Assembly (NCBI RefSeq): GCF_024171565.1
Contig: NZ_JALJZZ010000005.1
Coordinates: forward strand, 228,953-292,952
From: Okibacterium sp. HSC-33S16
GTDB lineage: Bacteria > Actinomycetota > Actinomycetes > Actinomycetales > Microbacteriaceae
DNA: 64,000 bases
Direction: 5' to 3'
The notes under the pieces were generated by a model. The model was given only the letters and a program-made list of their open reading frames with translations. It was not told the DNA's origin and did not search any database. Positions 24,320 to 31,753 of the stretch are shown here, one piece after another; the first letter of the stretch is position 1, and every line of letters starts with the position of its first letter. The position numbers were made by a program, and so were the translations under genes.

Positions 24320-24790
24320 ATGACCACGATGGACGAACACGTTGAGATGAGTGGCGCTCCCAACCTGCTCGCGCTCGAGAACCAGGTCTGCTTCGCACTG
24401 GCCGTCGCCAGCCGAAGTGTGCTGTCCCTGTACCGACCGGTTCTGGACCCGCTGGGCCTCACCCATCCGCAGTACCTCGTGATGCTTGCCCTGTGGGAGC
24501 AGGACCCGCGCTCGGTGAAAGACCTCGGCCTCGCCCTTCAGCTCGAGCCGGCGACCCTCTCGCCGCTGCTGAAGCGACTCGAAGCCGCCGGGCTCGTGCG
24601 GCGCGAACGGTCGAGCGTCGACGAGCGGGTACTCGACATCACCCTGACCCAGGCCGGGCGACAGCTGCGGGCGCGCGCCGAAGCGATTCCTGCGACCATC
24701 GTTTCCGAACTCGGCATGTCGAGTGACGAGCTCGACGACCTGCGCTCCACCCTGCACGCGGTGATCGCGGCGGCTACCCGTCGCAACTGA
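24320..24790 (+). CDS. OhrR-like MarR-family regulator
   Basis: 156 residues. The N-terminal stretch LENQVCFALAVASRSVLSLYRPVLDPLGLTHPQYLVMLALWEQDPRSVKDLGLALQLEPATLSPLLKRLEAAGLVRR has the OhrR layout, including the peroxide-sensing Cys in NQVCFAL. OhrR repressors respond to organic hydroperoxides by oxidation of that Cys. The ATG follows GAGGAG. No ohr gene is adjacent; the divergent gene is the small Cys-rich protein and the downstream transcript begins with the manganese riboswitch. Confidence 0.83.
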   Translation: MTTMDEHVEMSGAPNLLALENQVCFALAVASRSVLSLYRPVLDPLGLTHPQYLVMLALWEQDPRSVKDLGLALQLEPATLSPLLKRLEAAGLVRRERSSVDERVLDITLTQAGRQLRARAEAIPATIVSELGMSSDELDDLRSTLHAVIAAATRRN

Positions 24791-24810
24791 GAGCCCAGAG
24801 GCACCTGAGG

Positions 24811-24816
24811 TAGACT
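24811..24816 (+). promoter_or_regulatory. -10 box upstream of the riboswitch
   Basis: TAGACT about 8 nt before the predicted 5' end of the riboswitch P1 helix, consistent with transcription starting near 24823. No clear -35 box. Confidence 0.45.
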
Positions 24817-24824
24817 GGCTGCAG

Positions 24825-24941
24825 CGAAGGGGAGTAGCTCCCACCGCCGCTTTCATCCCAGAGACGGCGACGCGGTCTGTCGACATACTGGTCTTTCGAC
24901 CCGGCAGCCCACCCGCACTCCGCGGGCGAGCGAGACCTTCG
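24825..24941 (+). ncRNA. yybP-ykoY manganese riboswitch
   Basis: The family hallmarks are present in order: GAAGGGGAGTAGC (24826-24838), the central GACATACTGG (24882-24891) with CCGG partner, and GCGAGACCTTCG (24930-24941). CGAAGG (24825-24830) and CCTTCG (24936-24941) close the P1 helix. This class (Rfam RF00080) binds Mn2+ and usually raises expression of Mn exporters. It lies in the 5' leader of the ferritin-like/VIT1 gene about 70 nt before its GTG start. Confidence 0.88.
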
Positions 24942-25011
24942 GCCACACGTTCACGATGGCCGGAGTTTCTGCACCCAGGATTCGCCGGTCATCCGATCCA
25001 GGAGCAGCACA

Positions 25012-26103
25012 GTGACCGAGTCCCCCCGCGTACCCACTCGCGCCGAAATCAAACGATGGCGACAGTACCTCGCCGATGAACGAGCAGAGGCGTCGGTCTA
25101 CGGCGAACTCGCCAGCCGACGTACCGGTGAAGAGAGAGCGATCCTGCTTGGACTTGTCGAGGCGGAACGCCGACACGAAGCGCACTGGATTGATCTTCTC
25201 GGCGAACACGCCAACGACCCGACCCGCACGGCGCTGCGCACCCGGTTTCTTGGGTTCTTCGCGAAGCGCTTCGGTTCCGTCTTCGTGCTTGCCCTGATGC
25301 AGCGCACCGAATCCCGGTCGCCGTACGAGGCCGACGTTGACGCCACCGACGCGATGGCCGCCGATGAGCGGCTGCACACCGAGATCGTTCGCGGTCTCGC
25401 GGCTCGCGGTCGAAACAACCTGTCCGGCACCTTCCGCGCCGCGGTCTTCGGTGCCAACGACGGCCTTGTCTCAAACCTCGCTCTTGTCCTCGGCATGAGT
25501 GCGACCGGTGTCGGCACCGGAGTGGTGCTCGCGGCCGGGATCGCGGGCCTGCTCGCCGGTGCACTGTCGATGGCTGCCGGGGAGTTCGTCTCGGTTCGTT
25601 CACAACGCGAGCTGCTCGACTCAACGGCTCCTGACCCGACCGCGCGACAGGTGCTTCCCCAGCTCGATGTCAACGCCAACGAACTTCAGCTCGTCTACCG
25701 CGTGCGCGGCATGCCGCCCCAGCAGGCCGCGGAACACGCGCACGAGGTGCTCAACAACCTGGAGTGCATCCACGTTGGCCTGGACACCGGCAGCCTGTCC
25801 GCACAGCGTGACGAACATGACTCGATCGGTTCGGCCCGCGGCGCAGCGCTCTCGAGCTTCCTGTTCTTCGCCTCAGGTGCGATCGTGCCGGTTCTCCCCT
25901 ACCTGTTCGGGATGACCGGCCTCGCGGCCGTGGCCGTTGCGGCCGTCCTCGTCGGCATCGTCTTGCTCCTTACGGGAGCGGTCGTCGGGGTGCTTTCCGG
26001 CGCTTCACCGCTCAAGCGTGCGCTGCGGCAGCTCGCCATCGGCTACGGCGCCGCGGCCATCACCTACCTGTTGGGGCTGCTCTTCGGCACCACGGTGGCT
26101 TGA
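25012..26103 (+). CDS. VIT1/CCC1-type transporter with N-terminal ferritin-like domain
   Basis: 363 residues. Residues 1-125 form a rubrerythrin/ferritin-like helical domain with metal-site glutamates and a His (LADERAEASVYGELA, LVEAERRHEAHW, DERLHTEIVRG). From about residue 145 (FRAAVFGANDGLVSNLALVLGMSATGVG) the VIT1/CCC1 membrane domain begins, with about five segments and the metal-binding loop AGEFVSVRSQREL. Relatives (MbfA) export Fe or Mn. The manganese riboswitch in its leader argues for Mn export here. GTG start with GGAGCAG upstream. Confidence 0.88.
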   Translation: MTESPRVPTRAEIKRWRQYLADERAEASVYGELASRRTGEERAILLGLVEAERRHEAHWIDLLGEHANDPTRTALRTRFLGFFAKRFGSVFVLALMQRTESRSPYEADVDATDAMAADERLHTEIVRGLAARGRNNLSGTFRAAVFGANDGLVSNLALVLGMSATGVGTGVVLAAGIAGLLAGALSMAAGEFVSVRSQRELLDSTAPDPTARQVLPQLDVNANELQLVYRVRGMPPQQAAEHAHEVLNNLECIHVGLDTGSLSAQRDEHDSIGSARGAALSSFLFFASGAIVPVLPYLFGMTGLAAVAVAAVLVGIVLLLTGAVVGVLSGASPLKRALRQLAIGYGAAAITYLLGLLFGTTVA

Positions 26104-26108
26104 GTGTC

Positions 26109-26876
26109 CTAGGAGCGCCCGCGTCCGCGGTTGCGGCCCTTGCCGAGTTTCTTCGGGGCGCGGCCCTGACGCGGAGTGAACGGCTTGGCCTTCGGCTTCT
26201 GCTGCGGCTTGCGCTCCTTCGGCGGGGCCTTCTCGGGCTCCTCCTGCGGGTTCCGCGAACTGTGAGCGGTGCGCCCACGCACCACGCCCACGAAGTCGTC
26301 GATGTCCGGCGTCGTCTCATCGGCCAGCCAGGCCAGCCCGATCCGAGACTGCGCAACATCGGTGACCGGTCGGGCGATCACGTCCTTACGGCTGTACAAC
26401 CGAGCCACCGACTGCGGAACGATGACAATGCCGACGCCGGCCGCAACGAGCTCGACCGCGTCTTCCACCGACCTCAAGTCAGGCACGGCACGACGCGTTC
26501 CGTCCCGCACCTCGATGGCGACGTTGCGCCACTCGGGCACCTCGTCCGGGTCTTGCAGCAGGTGTTCGTCGGCGAGGTCCGCTACGGCCACCTCGGCCAG
26601 AAGCGACAGTTCATGATCCTTGGGCAGCACCACGACCGGTACTTCGCTGTAGAGCGGAATCAGGCTGAGGTCGGTGTCATCCACCGGCAATCGTACGAAA
26701 CTGACGTTGGCGGTCCGCTCGTGCAGTACACGAACGGCGTCGCTCTCGGCCGTCGGCGCGAATGCCAACGGAAGGTCCCGCCGGCGCTCCTGCCAGACCT
26801 TCGACCACTTCGCGAGCGTCACTCCAGGGACAAAAGCGATAGTGAACGTGGGTCCTGGCGTCGGGTCGGCTTCCAT
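26109..26876 (-). CDS. LysR-type effector-binding domain without helix-turn-helix
   Basis: 255 residues from ATG 26876 (GAGGAA site). The whole N-terminal two thirds is a LysR substrate-binding (periplasmic-binding-protein-like) fold: FTIAFVPGVTLAKW, VSFVRLPVD, EVPVVVLPKDHEL, DAVELVAAGVGIVIVPQSVARLY. The usual 60-residue DNA-binding domain is absent and no room exists for it upstream. Instead the C-terminus (about residues 190-255) is a Lys/Arg/Pro-rich tail (KERKPQQKPKAKPFTPRQGR). It is divergent from a DUF5997 gene and probably works with it. Role unproven. Confidence 0.8.
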   Translation of the reverse strand: MEADPTPGPTFTIAFVPGVTLAKWSKVWQERRRDLPLAFAPTAESDAVRVLHERTANVSFVRLPVDDTDLSLIPLYSEVPVVVLPKDHELSLLAEVAVADLADEHLLQDPDEVPEWRNVAIEVRDGTRRAVPDLRSVEDAVELVAAGVGIVIVPQSVARLYSRKDVIARPVTDVAQSRIGLAWLADETTPDIDDFVGVVRGRTAHSSRNPQEEPEKAPPKERKPQQKPKAKPFTPRQGRAPKKLGKGRNRGRGRS

Positions 26877-26985
26877 CGTTCCTCTTCGTTCCCCACCCCA
26901 GATCGGCACGCGGCGGTCTGTTTAGGGTATTACGGATGCTTCCTCCCGCGCTTCACTCGGTCCGCCGCCGGTTAAGCTGGGAGAC

Positions 26986-27402
26986 ATGGCAACGAACAAG
27001 ACTCCCCAAACGATGAAGCCGGAGACGGCCGCGAAGAAGCTGGGCGTCTACCTGCCGGCAACTCCCGAAGAATTCCGCTCAAACCCGGTGACCCGCGAGC
27101 AGCTCAACGAGCTGCTCAGCTCACCTCCGGAGTGGCTCGTCGAGCTGCGCAAAAACGGGCCGCACCCGCGCAGCGAGGTCGCACGCAAGCTGGGTGTCTC
27201 CGTCTCCGGGCTGGCTCGAGCCGAGATGAACGACGCTGCGCTGACGACGGCCGAGATCACCGCGCTGCTCGAGGCTCCGCCCCAGTGGCTCGTGACCGAA
27301 CGCGCCACCCAGGCTGAGGTGCGCGCCGAGAACACCCGCATCAACGAACGTAAGGCCGGCCAGCGCATCCTCGACGAGGAGAAAGCCCGCACGCAGAAGT
27401 AG
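26986..27402 (+). CDS. DUF5997-type protein with HTH-like segments
   Basis: 138 residues: KLGVYLPATPEEFRSNPVTREQLNELLSSPPEWLVELRKNGPHPRSEVARKLGVSVSGLARAEMNDALTTAEITALL is cut here to its features: two repeats of a (L/A)LxxPPxWLV(E/T)xR motif near residues 45 and 103, with a helix-turn-helix-like EVARKLGVSVSGLARA between. I recognise it as a DUF5997-like actinobacterial protein often next to HTH-less LysR domains. GGGAG precedes the ATG, and TAAGCT lies 7 nt upstream, so either start mode is possible. Confidence 0.7.
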   Translation: MATNKTPQTMKPETAAKKLGVYLPATPEEFRSNPVTREQLNELLSSPPEWLVELRKNGPHPRSEVARKLGVSVSGLARAEMNDAALTTAEITALLEAPPQWLVTERATQAEVRAENTRINERKAGQRILDEEKARTQK

Positions 27403-27496
27403 CACCGTCCTCCGAACGGCCCGGCAGCGCTCGCTTCCGGGCCGTTCGGCGTAGGGAAACCTTGTGGTCGTTTGGCCGCACAGCCATACTGACCGC

Positions 27497-28621
27497 ATGG
27501 ACCGCCACGCGCCAGGCTCCACCGGGCAAGAACTGCCCGCAACACCCGAGCCGCGGTTCGGGGGCATCGCCATGAGTGCGATCTTCGCCGGCGGCCCGTT
27601 CCGCTTCGGCTTCATCGCGACGCTCGGCGTTCTTCTGGCCCTGCTGCTCGGAGCCGCCGTGGTGTCCCTCAGCACGGCGCTCACGCTCATCTTCGTCGCG
27701 TTCTTCATATGCCTCGGCCTCTATCCAACGGTGCGGTGGCTCGAGCAACGCGGGCTGTCTCGAGGCGGTGCGATGCTCACGGTGATTGCGGTCTTCCTCC
27801 TCCTTCTCGCGCTCCTCGCCTGGCTGGTTGTTCCGATCGTCGTCGGCCAGATATCCCAGCTGTTCTCCTACCTGCCCGAGGGGTTCGACCGCATCGAAGA
27901 CCAGCGATGGTTTGCCGGCGCGAACGACGCGTTCGGCGGTGCGCTCGTTCCCTTCGTCAACTGGTTGAGTGAAGGCGCGAGCGATCCCGACGTCTGGTTG
28001 ACCATCGGCGGTGGTGCGCTGAAGTTCGGCGCCGGGGTGCTCAACGGCACATTCGGCGCGATCTTCGTTATCGCCCTGACCATCTACTTCGTCGTCGGGC
28101 TGGAATCGATCAAGGCCGGCTTGTACACCCTGGTCCCGCTGTCGCGCCGACCCGCGGTGATGGATATCGCCGAGACCATCATGGAATCGGTGGGCAAGTA
28201 CCTCGGCGGCATGGTGGTTCTCGCGACCTTCAACGCTGTCTTCACCTTTCTCCTCCTGACGGTAGCCGGTGTGCAATTCGCGCCGGTGCTCGCCGCACTC
28301 GCCTTTCCCATCACTCTCATCCCGCTCGTCGGCAGTGTCATCAATCTGGGCATCGTGACGATCGTTGCGCTCTTCACCTCGCCGACAGCAGCACTCCTCG
28401 TCGGAATCGCCATGCTGGTTTACGTCCAAATCGAGGCGTACGTGCTGACTCCCCGGATTGTTGGCAAAGCCATCAGCATTCCGGGTTCTCTCGTGCTCAT
28501 CGGTGCCATGGTGGGTGGCACGCTCCTAGGGCTACTCGGGGCGCTGATTGCATGTCCCACGACAGCATCCGTTCTTCTGATCATTAAAAAGGTTGTCGTC
28601 CCACGGCAGCGATTGCGATGA
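27497..28621 (+). CDS. AI-2E family membrane permease
   Basis: 374 residues with about eight membrane segments typical of the AI-2E transporter (TqsA/PerM) family: LYPTVRWLEQRGLSRGGAMLTVI, IYFVVGLESIKAGLYTLVPLSRR, and YVQIEAYVLTPRIVGKAISIPG near the end. Members transport small solutes or Na+/H+; AI-2 export is proven for few. Promoter TTGTGG (27462-27467), 17 nt, CATACT (27485-27490), then 6 nt to the ATG indicates a leaderless mRNA, so the ATG at 27497 is chosen. It overlaps the cls gene by 4 bp. Confidence 0.85.
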   Translation: MDRHAPGSTGQELPATPEPRFGGIAMSAIFAGGPFRFGFIATLGVLLALLLGAAVVSLSTALTLIFVAFFICLGLYPTVRWLEQRGLSRGGAMLTVIAVFLLLLALLAWLVVPIVVGQISQLFSYLPEGFDRIEDQRWFAGANDAFGGALVPFVNWLSEGASDPDVWLTIGGGALKFGAGVLNGTFGAIFVIALTIYFVVGLESIKAGLYTLVPLSRRPAVMDIAETIMESVGKYLGGMVVLATFNAVFTFLLLTVAGVQFAPVLAALAFPITLIPLVGSVINLGIVTIVALFTSPTAALLVGIAMLVYVQIEAYVLTPRIVGKAISIPGSLVLIGAMVGGTLLGLLGALIACPTTASVLLIIKKVVVPRQRLR

Positions 28622-30069
28622 CACCGCTCGAGCAGGGCGAAACCCTCGCGCTCGTCCTTGTCGCGGCGCACGTTGTTTTGGGGTTCCTCGCGACGGTCGC
28701 TGTCTCAACGAACCGACGACCGTCGGCCGCCATCGCCTGGGTTCTCACCATCATTTTCGTCCCCTTCCTCGGGGCGATCGCCTACCTCTTCGTGGGGAGC
28801 AACCGACTCCCGGCTTCGCGGCGGACGCAGCAGCGACGCATGAACGAGTGGTTCATGACGAACACGTCGGCGAGCGCCCTCCCCGGCGATGCCCTCAGTG
28901 ACCCGGAATGGCTGGCGTCCGTGGTTCGGATGAATCGGGAGCTGGGCGCCTTTCCCATGGTCGGAGGAAATGATGTCGACATTCTCAAGGGGTACACCGA
29001 GTCGTTCGACGCGATGATTTCGGCCATCGATGCGGCGAGCGCACGTGTTCACGTCGAGTTCTACATCCTCGTCCTCGACTCGTCGACGCAGGGTGTCTTC
29101 GATGCCCTCGCTCGGGCGTGCGCCCGAGGAGTAACGGTGCGCGTGCTCTCCGATCACCTGTCGGGTTTTCTCTCCCCACGTCGGCGCGAGACGGAGCGAG
29201 CGCTGGCTGAGATGGGTGCCGAGTGGCGGGCCATGCTTCCGCTTCGCCCGCTTCGGGGCCAATGGCAGCGACCCGATCTTCGCAATCACCGCAAGATCGT
29301 GGTGGTGGATGGGCTCGTCGCTTTCACCGGTTCGCAGAACCTCATCGATGCCAGCTATCTCAAACCTAAGAACATCCGTCGAGGGCTGCACTGGGTCGAG
29401 TTGATGATTCGCGTGGTCGGCCCGGCCTCGCGGGAACTCGATGCTGTCTTCCTGACGGACTGGCATGCCGAGTCGGGTGAGCTTCTGGAACTCGTCCCAG
29501 CGGCGGTCACCGGTGGACACGTGGCACTGCAAACCGTGCCGAGCGGTCCAAGTTTCGATAATGACAACAACCTCAAGCTCTTCGCGTCGCTCATCCACAA
29601 GGCTGAGCGGCGGATCAGCATCACCAGTCCTTACTTCGTCCCCGACGAATCGATTCAACTTGCTTTGGTGACGGCGGCGGCACGGGGACTATCGGTTGAG
29701 CTTTTTGTTTCCGAGATCGGTGATCAAAAACTGGTTTACCACGCTCAACGCTCGTACTATGAGTCGCTGCTCTCCGCGGGCGTCGCGATTCATCTTTACC
29801 GTGCACCCGCTGTGCTGCATTCCAAGCACTTCACGGTGGACGATGACGTCGCGGTGATCGGATCCAGCAACATGGACATCCGGTCATTCAGCCTTAACGC
29901 GGAGGTCTCGATGCTCGTACACGGGCGAGACGTTGTTGAGCGGCTGCGTCGCGTCGAAGACCGCTATCGGGAGAACAGTATTCGGCTGACCCTGGACGAG
30001 TGGTCTCGGCGACCTCGTTCCGAGAAGGTTAGAGACAGCCTGGCCCGCCTGACCTCTTCACTCCAATGA
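28618..30069 (+). CDS. cls: Cardiolipin synthase
   Basis: 483 residues. An N-terminal PLDc_N membrane module with two helices (VLVAAHVVLGFLATVAVS, IAWVLTIIFVPFLGAIAYLFVGSNRLP) is followed by two phospholipase-D catalytic domains with HKD motifs NHRKIVVVDGLVAFTGSQN (about residues 222-240) and LHSKHFTVDDDVAVIGSSN (about 400-418). It condenses two phosphatidylglycerols, or PG with another donor, at the inner membrane. It is the middle gene of a translationally overlapping trio (AI-2E permease, cls, GAP family). Confidence 0.92.
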   Translation: MTPLEQGETLALVLVAAHVVLGFLATVAVSTNRRPSAAIAWVLTIIFVPFLGAIAYLFVGSNRLPASRRTQQRRMNEWFMTNTSASALPGDALSDPEWLASVVRMNRELGAFPMVGGNDVDILKGYTESFDAMISAIDAASARVHVEFYILVLDSSTQGVFDALARACARGVTVRVLSDHLSGFLSPRRRETERALAEMGAEWRAMLPLRPLRGQWQRPDLRNHRKIVVVDGLVAFTGSQNLIDASYLKPKNIRRGLHWVELMIRVVGPASRELDAVFLTDWHAESGELLELVPAAVTGGHVALQTVPSGPSFDNDNNLKLFASLIHKAERRISITSPYFVPDESIQLALVTAAARGLSVELFVSEIGDQKLVYHAQRSYYESLLSAGVAIHLYRAPAVLHSKHFTVDDDVAVIGSSNMDIRSFSLNAEVSMLVHGRDVVERLRRVEDRYRENSIRLTLDEWSRRPRSEKVRDSLARLTSSLQ

Positions 30070-30740
30070 TCAGCGCACTCGACCTTGTCGAAATCACGGG
30101 TCTCTCTCTTGTCATCACCCTGAGTCCCGTGCCCGTGACGGGGCAGTTGCTCCTTGTCCTCACCAATCGCACCCAGTGGACCGCCGCCGCACTCGCGACG
30201 GGGTGGGCGGTCGCGGTTGTCGTTCTCTGCGGGTTCGCCGCCACCGGCGCAGCACTTCTACTTCCGCAGATCGTCGTCGATTGGGCGGAGGTGCCCGTCA
30301 TCACCCTTGTCGTCGGTATCGGATTGGCCGGCGGCGGGCTGGTGGTGTGGCGTCGACCCACCGGAGACCCGGATGCGTCGCCGTCCCGCATGGCCCGGCT
30401 CTTCACAGGACTAACGCCGACTCGCGCTCTTCTGATCGGCATCGGATACGGCGGCCTGCGGCCCAAAAACTTCATCGCTGCTCTTGCAGCAGGGGTGATC
30501 ATCGGTGCCGGGAGCTCGCTCTGGGAGGGCACTGTTCTCGTGGTGTATTTCGCCGTGCTCGCATCGGCCAGTCTTGCAGCGCCCGTCCTCGTCTACGTTT
30601 TGGGCGGCGCGCAGACACGAGACGGGATGCGCCGTCTACAACAGGTACTGGCCCGGAACGGCAACCGCATCACCGGCGCGGCGCTGGCGGTCATCGGTGT
30701 TATCGTCGCTGGCTTTGGCCTGATTCAACTGGTGTCCTGA
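30066..30740 (+). CDS. GAP (Sap) family membrane protein
   Basis: 224 residues and about six membrane segments, LysE-superfamily-like: ITGLSLVITLSPVPVTGQLLLVL at the N-terminus and RPKNFIAALAAGVIIGAGSSL in the middle. Mycobacterial Sap/Gap relatives are linked to export or placement of glycolipids in the envelope, which fits its position behind cls. It overlaps cls by 4 bp; its last 41 bp overlap the end of the convergent DedA gene. Confidence 0.8.
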   Translation: MISALDLVEITGLSLVITLSPVPVTGQLLLVLTNRTQWTAAALATGWAVAVVVLCGFAATGAALLLPQIVVDWAEVPVITLVVGIGLAGGGLVVWRRPTGDPDASPSRMARLFTGLTPTRALLIGIGYGGLRPKNFIAALAAGVIIGAGSSLWEGTVLVVYFAVLASASLAAPVLVYVLGGAQTRDGMRRLQQVLARNGNRITGAALAVIGVIVAGFGLIQLVS

Positions 30741-31434
30741 CGTCCTCTGACTCGAGGGCTCGCCGACGTGCACGGTAACGCTGCACGGTACGCACCACCC
30801 ACCACACAACAAGCACTGCGACGCCCGCAACCACTACGTACTTGAGGATGTCGGCGTACTCCAAAACCGCGCTCCAGTTTTCGCCGAGAAGGAATCCAGC
30901 GATGACAAAAATACTGTTCCAGATGAGTGACCCGAGGGCGGTCAGCACGCCGAACACACCGAGGTTCATCTTCTCGATGCCGGCGGGGATGGAGATCAGG
31001 CTCCTGAAGATTGGCAGCATTCGACCGAAGAAGACGGCCACCTTGCCGTGCCGGTTGAACCACTCGACGGTTCGGACGATGTCGTCAGGGTCAACGAAGG
31101 GAATGCGTGCCGCGAGCCACACCGTGCGGTCATGACCCAGCCATCTCCCGAGCCCGTAGAGCAAAAAAGCGCCGAGGATGGACCCGAGGGTCGTCCAGGC
31201 AATCGCCTCGACGACGCTGAATGTGCCCTGGCTCGCTGTGAAGCCGGCGAGGGGCAGGATTACCTCGCTGGGAATGGGCGGGAACACATTCTCCAAAAAG
31301 ACGATAAGGCCGGCACCGATCGGACCGAGTGTCTCCATCAGGGAGATGGCCCACTGGGCGACGCCGTCGGCGAAGCTCGCCGACGATGAGTCTGCCGCGG
31401 CAAAGAGGTAGCCAGCCTGGTCGATCGAGTGCAT
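30700..31434 (-). CDS. DedA family membrane protein
   Basis: 244 residues. Signatures are ENVFPPIPSEVILPLAGFTASQG, GSILGAFLLYGLGRWLGHD and FFGRMLPIFRSLISIPAGIEKM, with the re-entrant-loop Gly/Arg/Pro residues of the family. DedA proteins act as phospholipid or undecaprenyl-phosphate flippases with proton coupling. The ATG at 31434 follows GGAG. The basic C-terminal end is encoded on DNA that also encodes the end of the GAP-family gene on the other strand. Confidence 0.9.
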   Translation of the reverse strand: MHSIDQAGYLFAAADSSSASFADGVAQWAISLMETLGPIGAGLIVFLENVFPPIPSEVILPLAGFTASQGTFSVVEAIAWTTLGSILGAFLLYGLGRWLGHDRTVWLAARIPFVDPDDIVRTVEWFNRHGKVAVFFGRMLPIFRSLISIPAGIEKMNLGVFGVLTALGSLIWNSIFVIAGFLLGENWSAVLEYADILKYVVVAGVAVLVVWWVVRTVQRYRARRRALESEDVRTPVESGQSQRR

Positions 31435-31550
31435 GAGGAGTCTCCACAGAGGGTTGGGACTACGGCAGCGACAACGTCGACGATGCCCGGACGTTTCGCA
31501 CAGTCTTACACAGCAAGGTTGGAAGGTTCTGAGGAACTCGGCCCACACGC

Positions 31551-31581
31551 AAAAACCCTCACTGCGAGCAGTGAGGGTTTT
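31551..31581 (-). terminator. Terminator of tRNA-Ser(GCT), possibly bidirectional
   Basis: Arms AAAACCCTCACTGC (31552-31565) and its complement (31568-31581) with a 2-nt loop; T-rich on both strands. It follows the tRNA 3' end on the minus strand. Confidence 0.88.
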
Positions 31582-31586
31582 GTCTG

Positions 31587-31675
31587 CGGAGACGGCGGGA
31601 TTTGAACCCGCGGTCCCCTTACGGGGACTCCACCTTAGCAGGGTGGTGCACTAGGCCGAACTATGCGACGTCTCC
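31587..31675 (-). tRNA. tRNA-Ser (anticodon GCT)
   Basis: A class II tRNA of about 89 nt with a long variable arm (GTCCCCGTAAGGGGAC), acceptor GGAGACG/CGTCTCC, anticodon-loop context CTGCTAA (GCT) and T-loop TTCAAAT. CCA is not encoded. Decodes AGC/AGT. Confidence 0.96.
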
Positions 31676-31753
31676 TTGTGCGCACCGACGGGCGGACGCA
31701 CGCGCTTAATCATACTGGGTGATCTGCTGTGCTCCGAATCGACCTCTCGGAAC

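Noticed and set aside
27341..28429. Minus-strand open frame of 362 codons rich in Glu/Arg/Asp
   Set aside because: Shadow of the AI-2E permease gene; composition typical of antisense reading of membrane-protein codons.
27497..28621. Quorum-sensing AI-2 exporter
   Set aside because: No luxS or lsr genes near; the family name does not prove the substrate.
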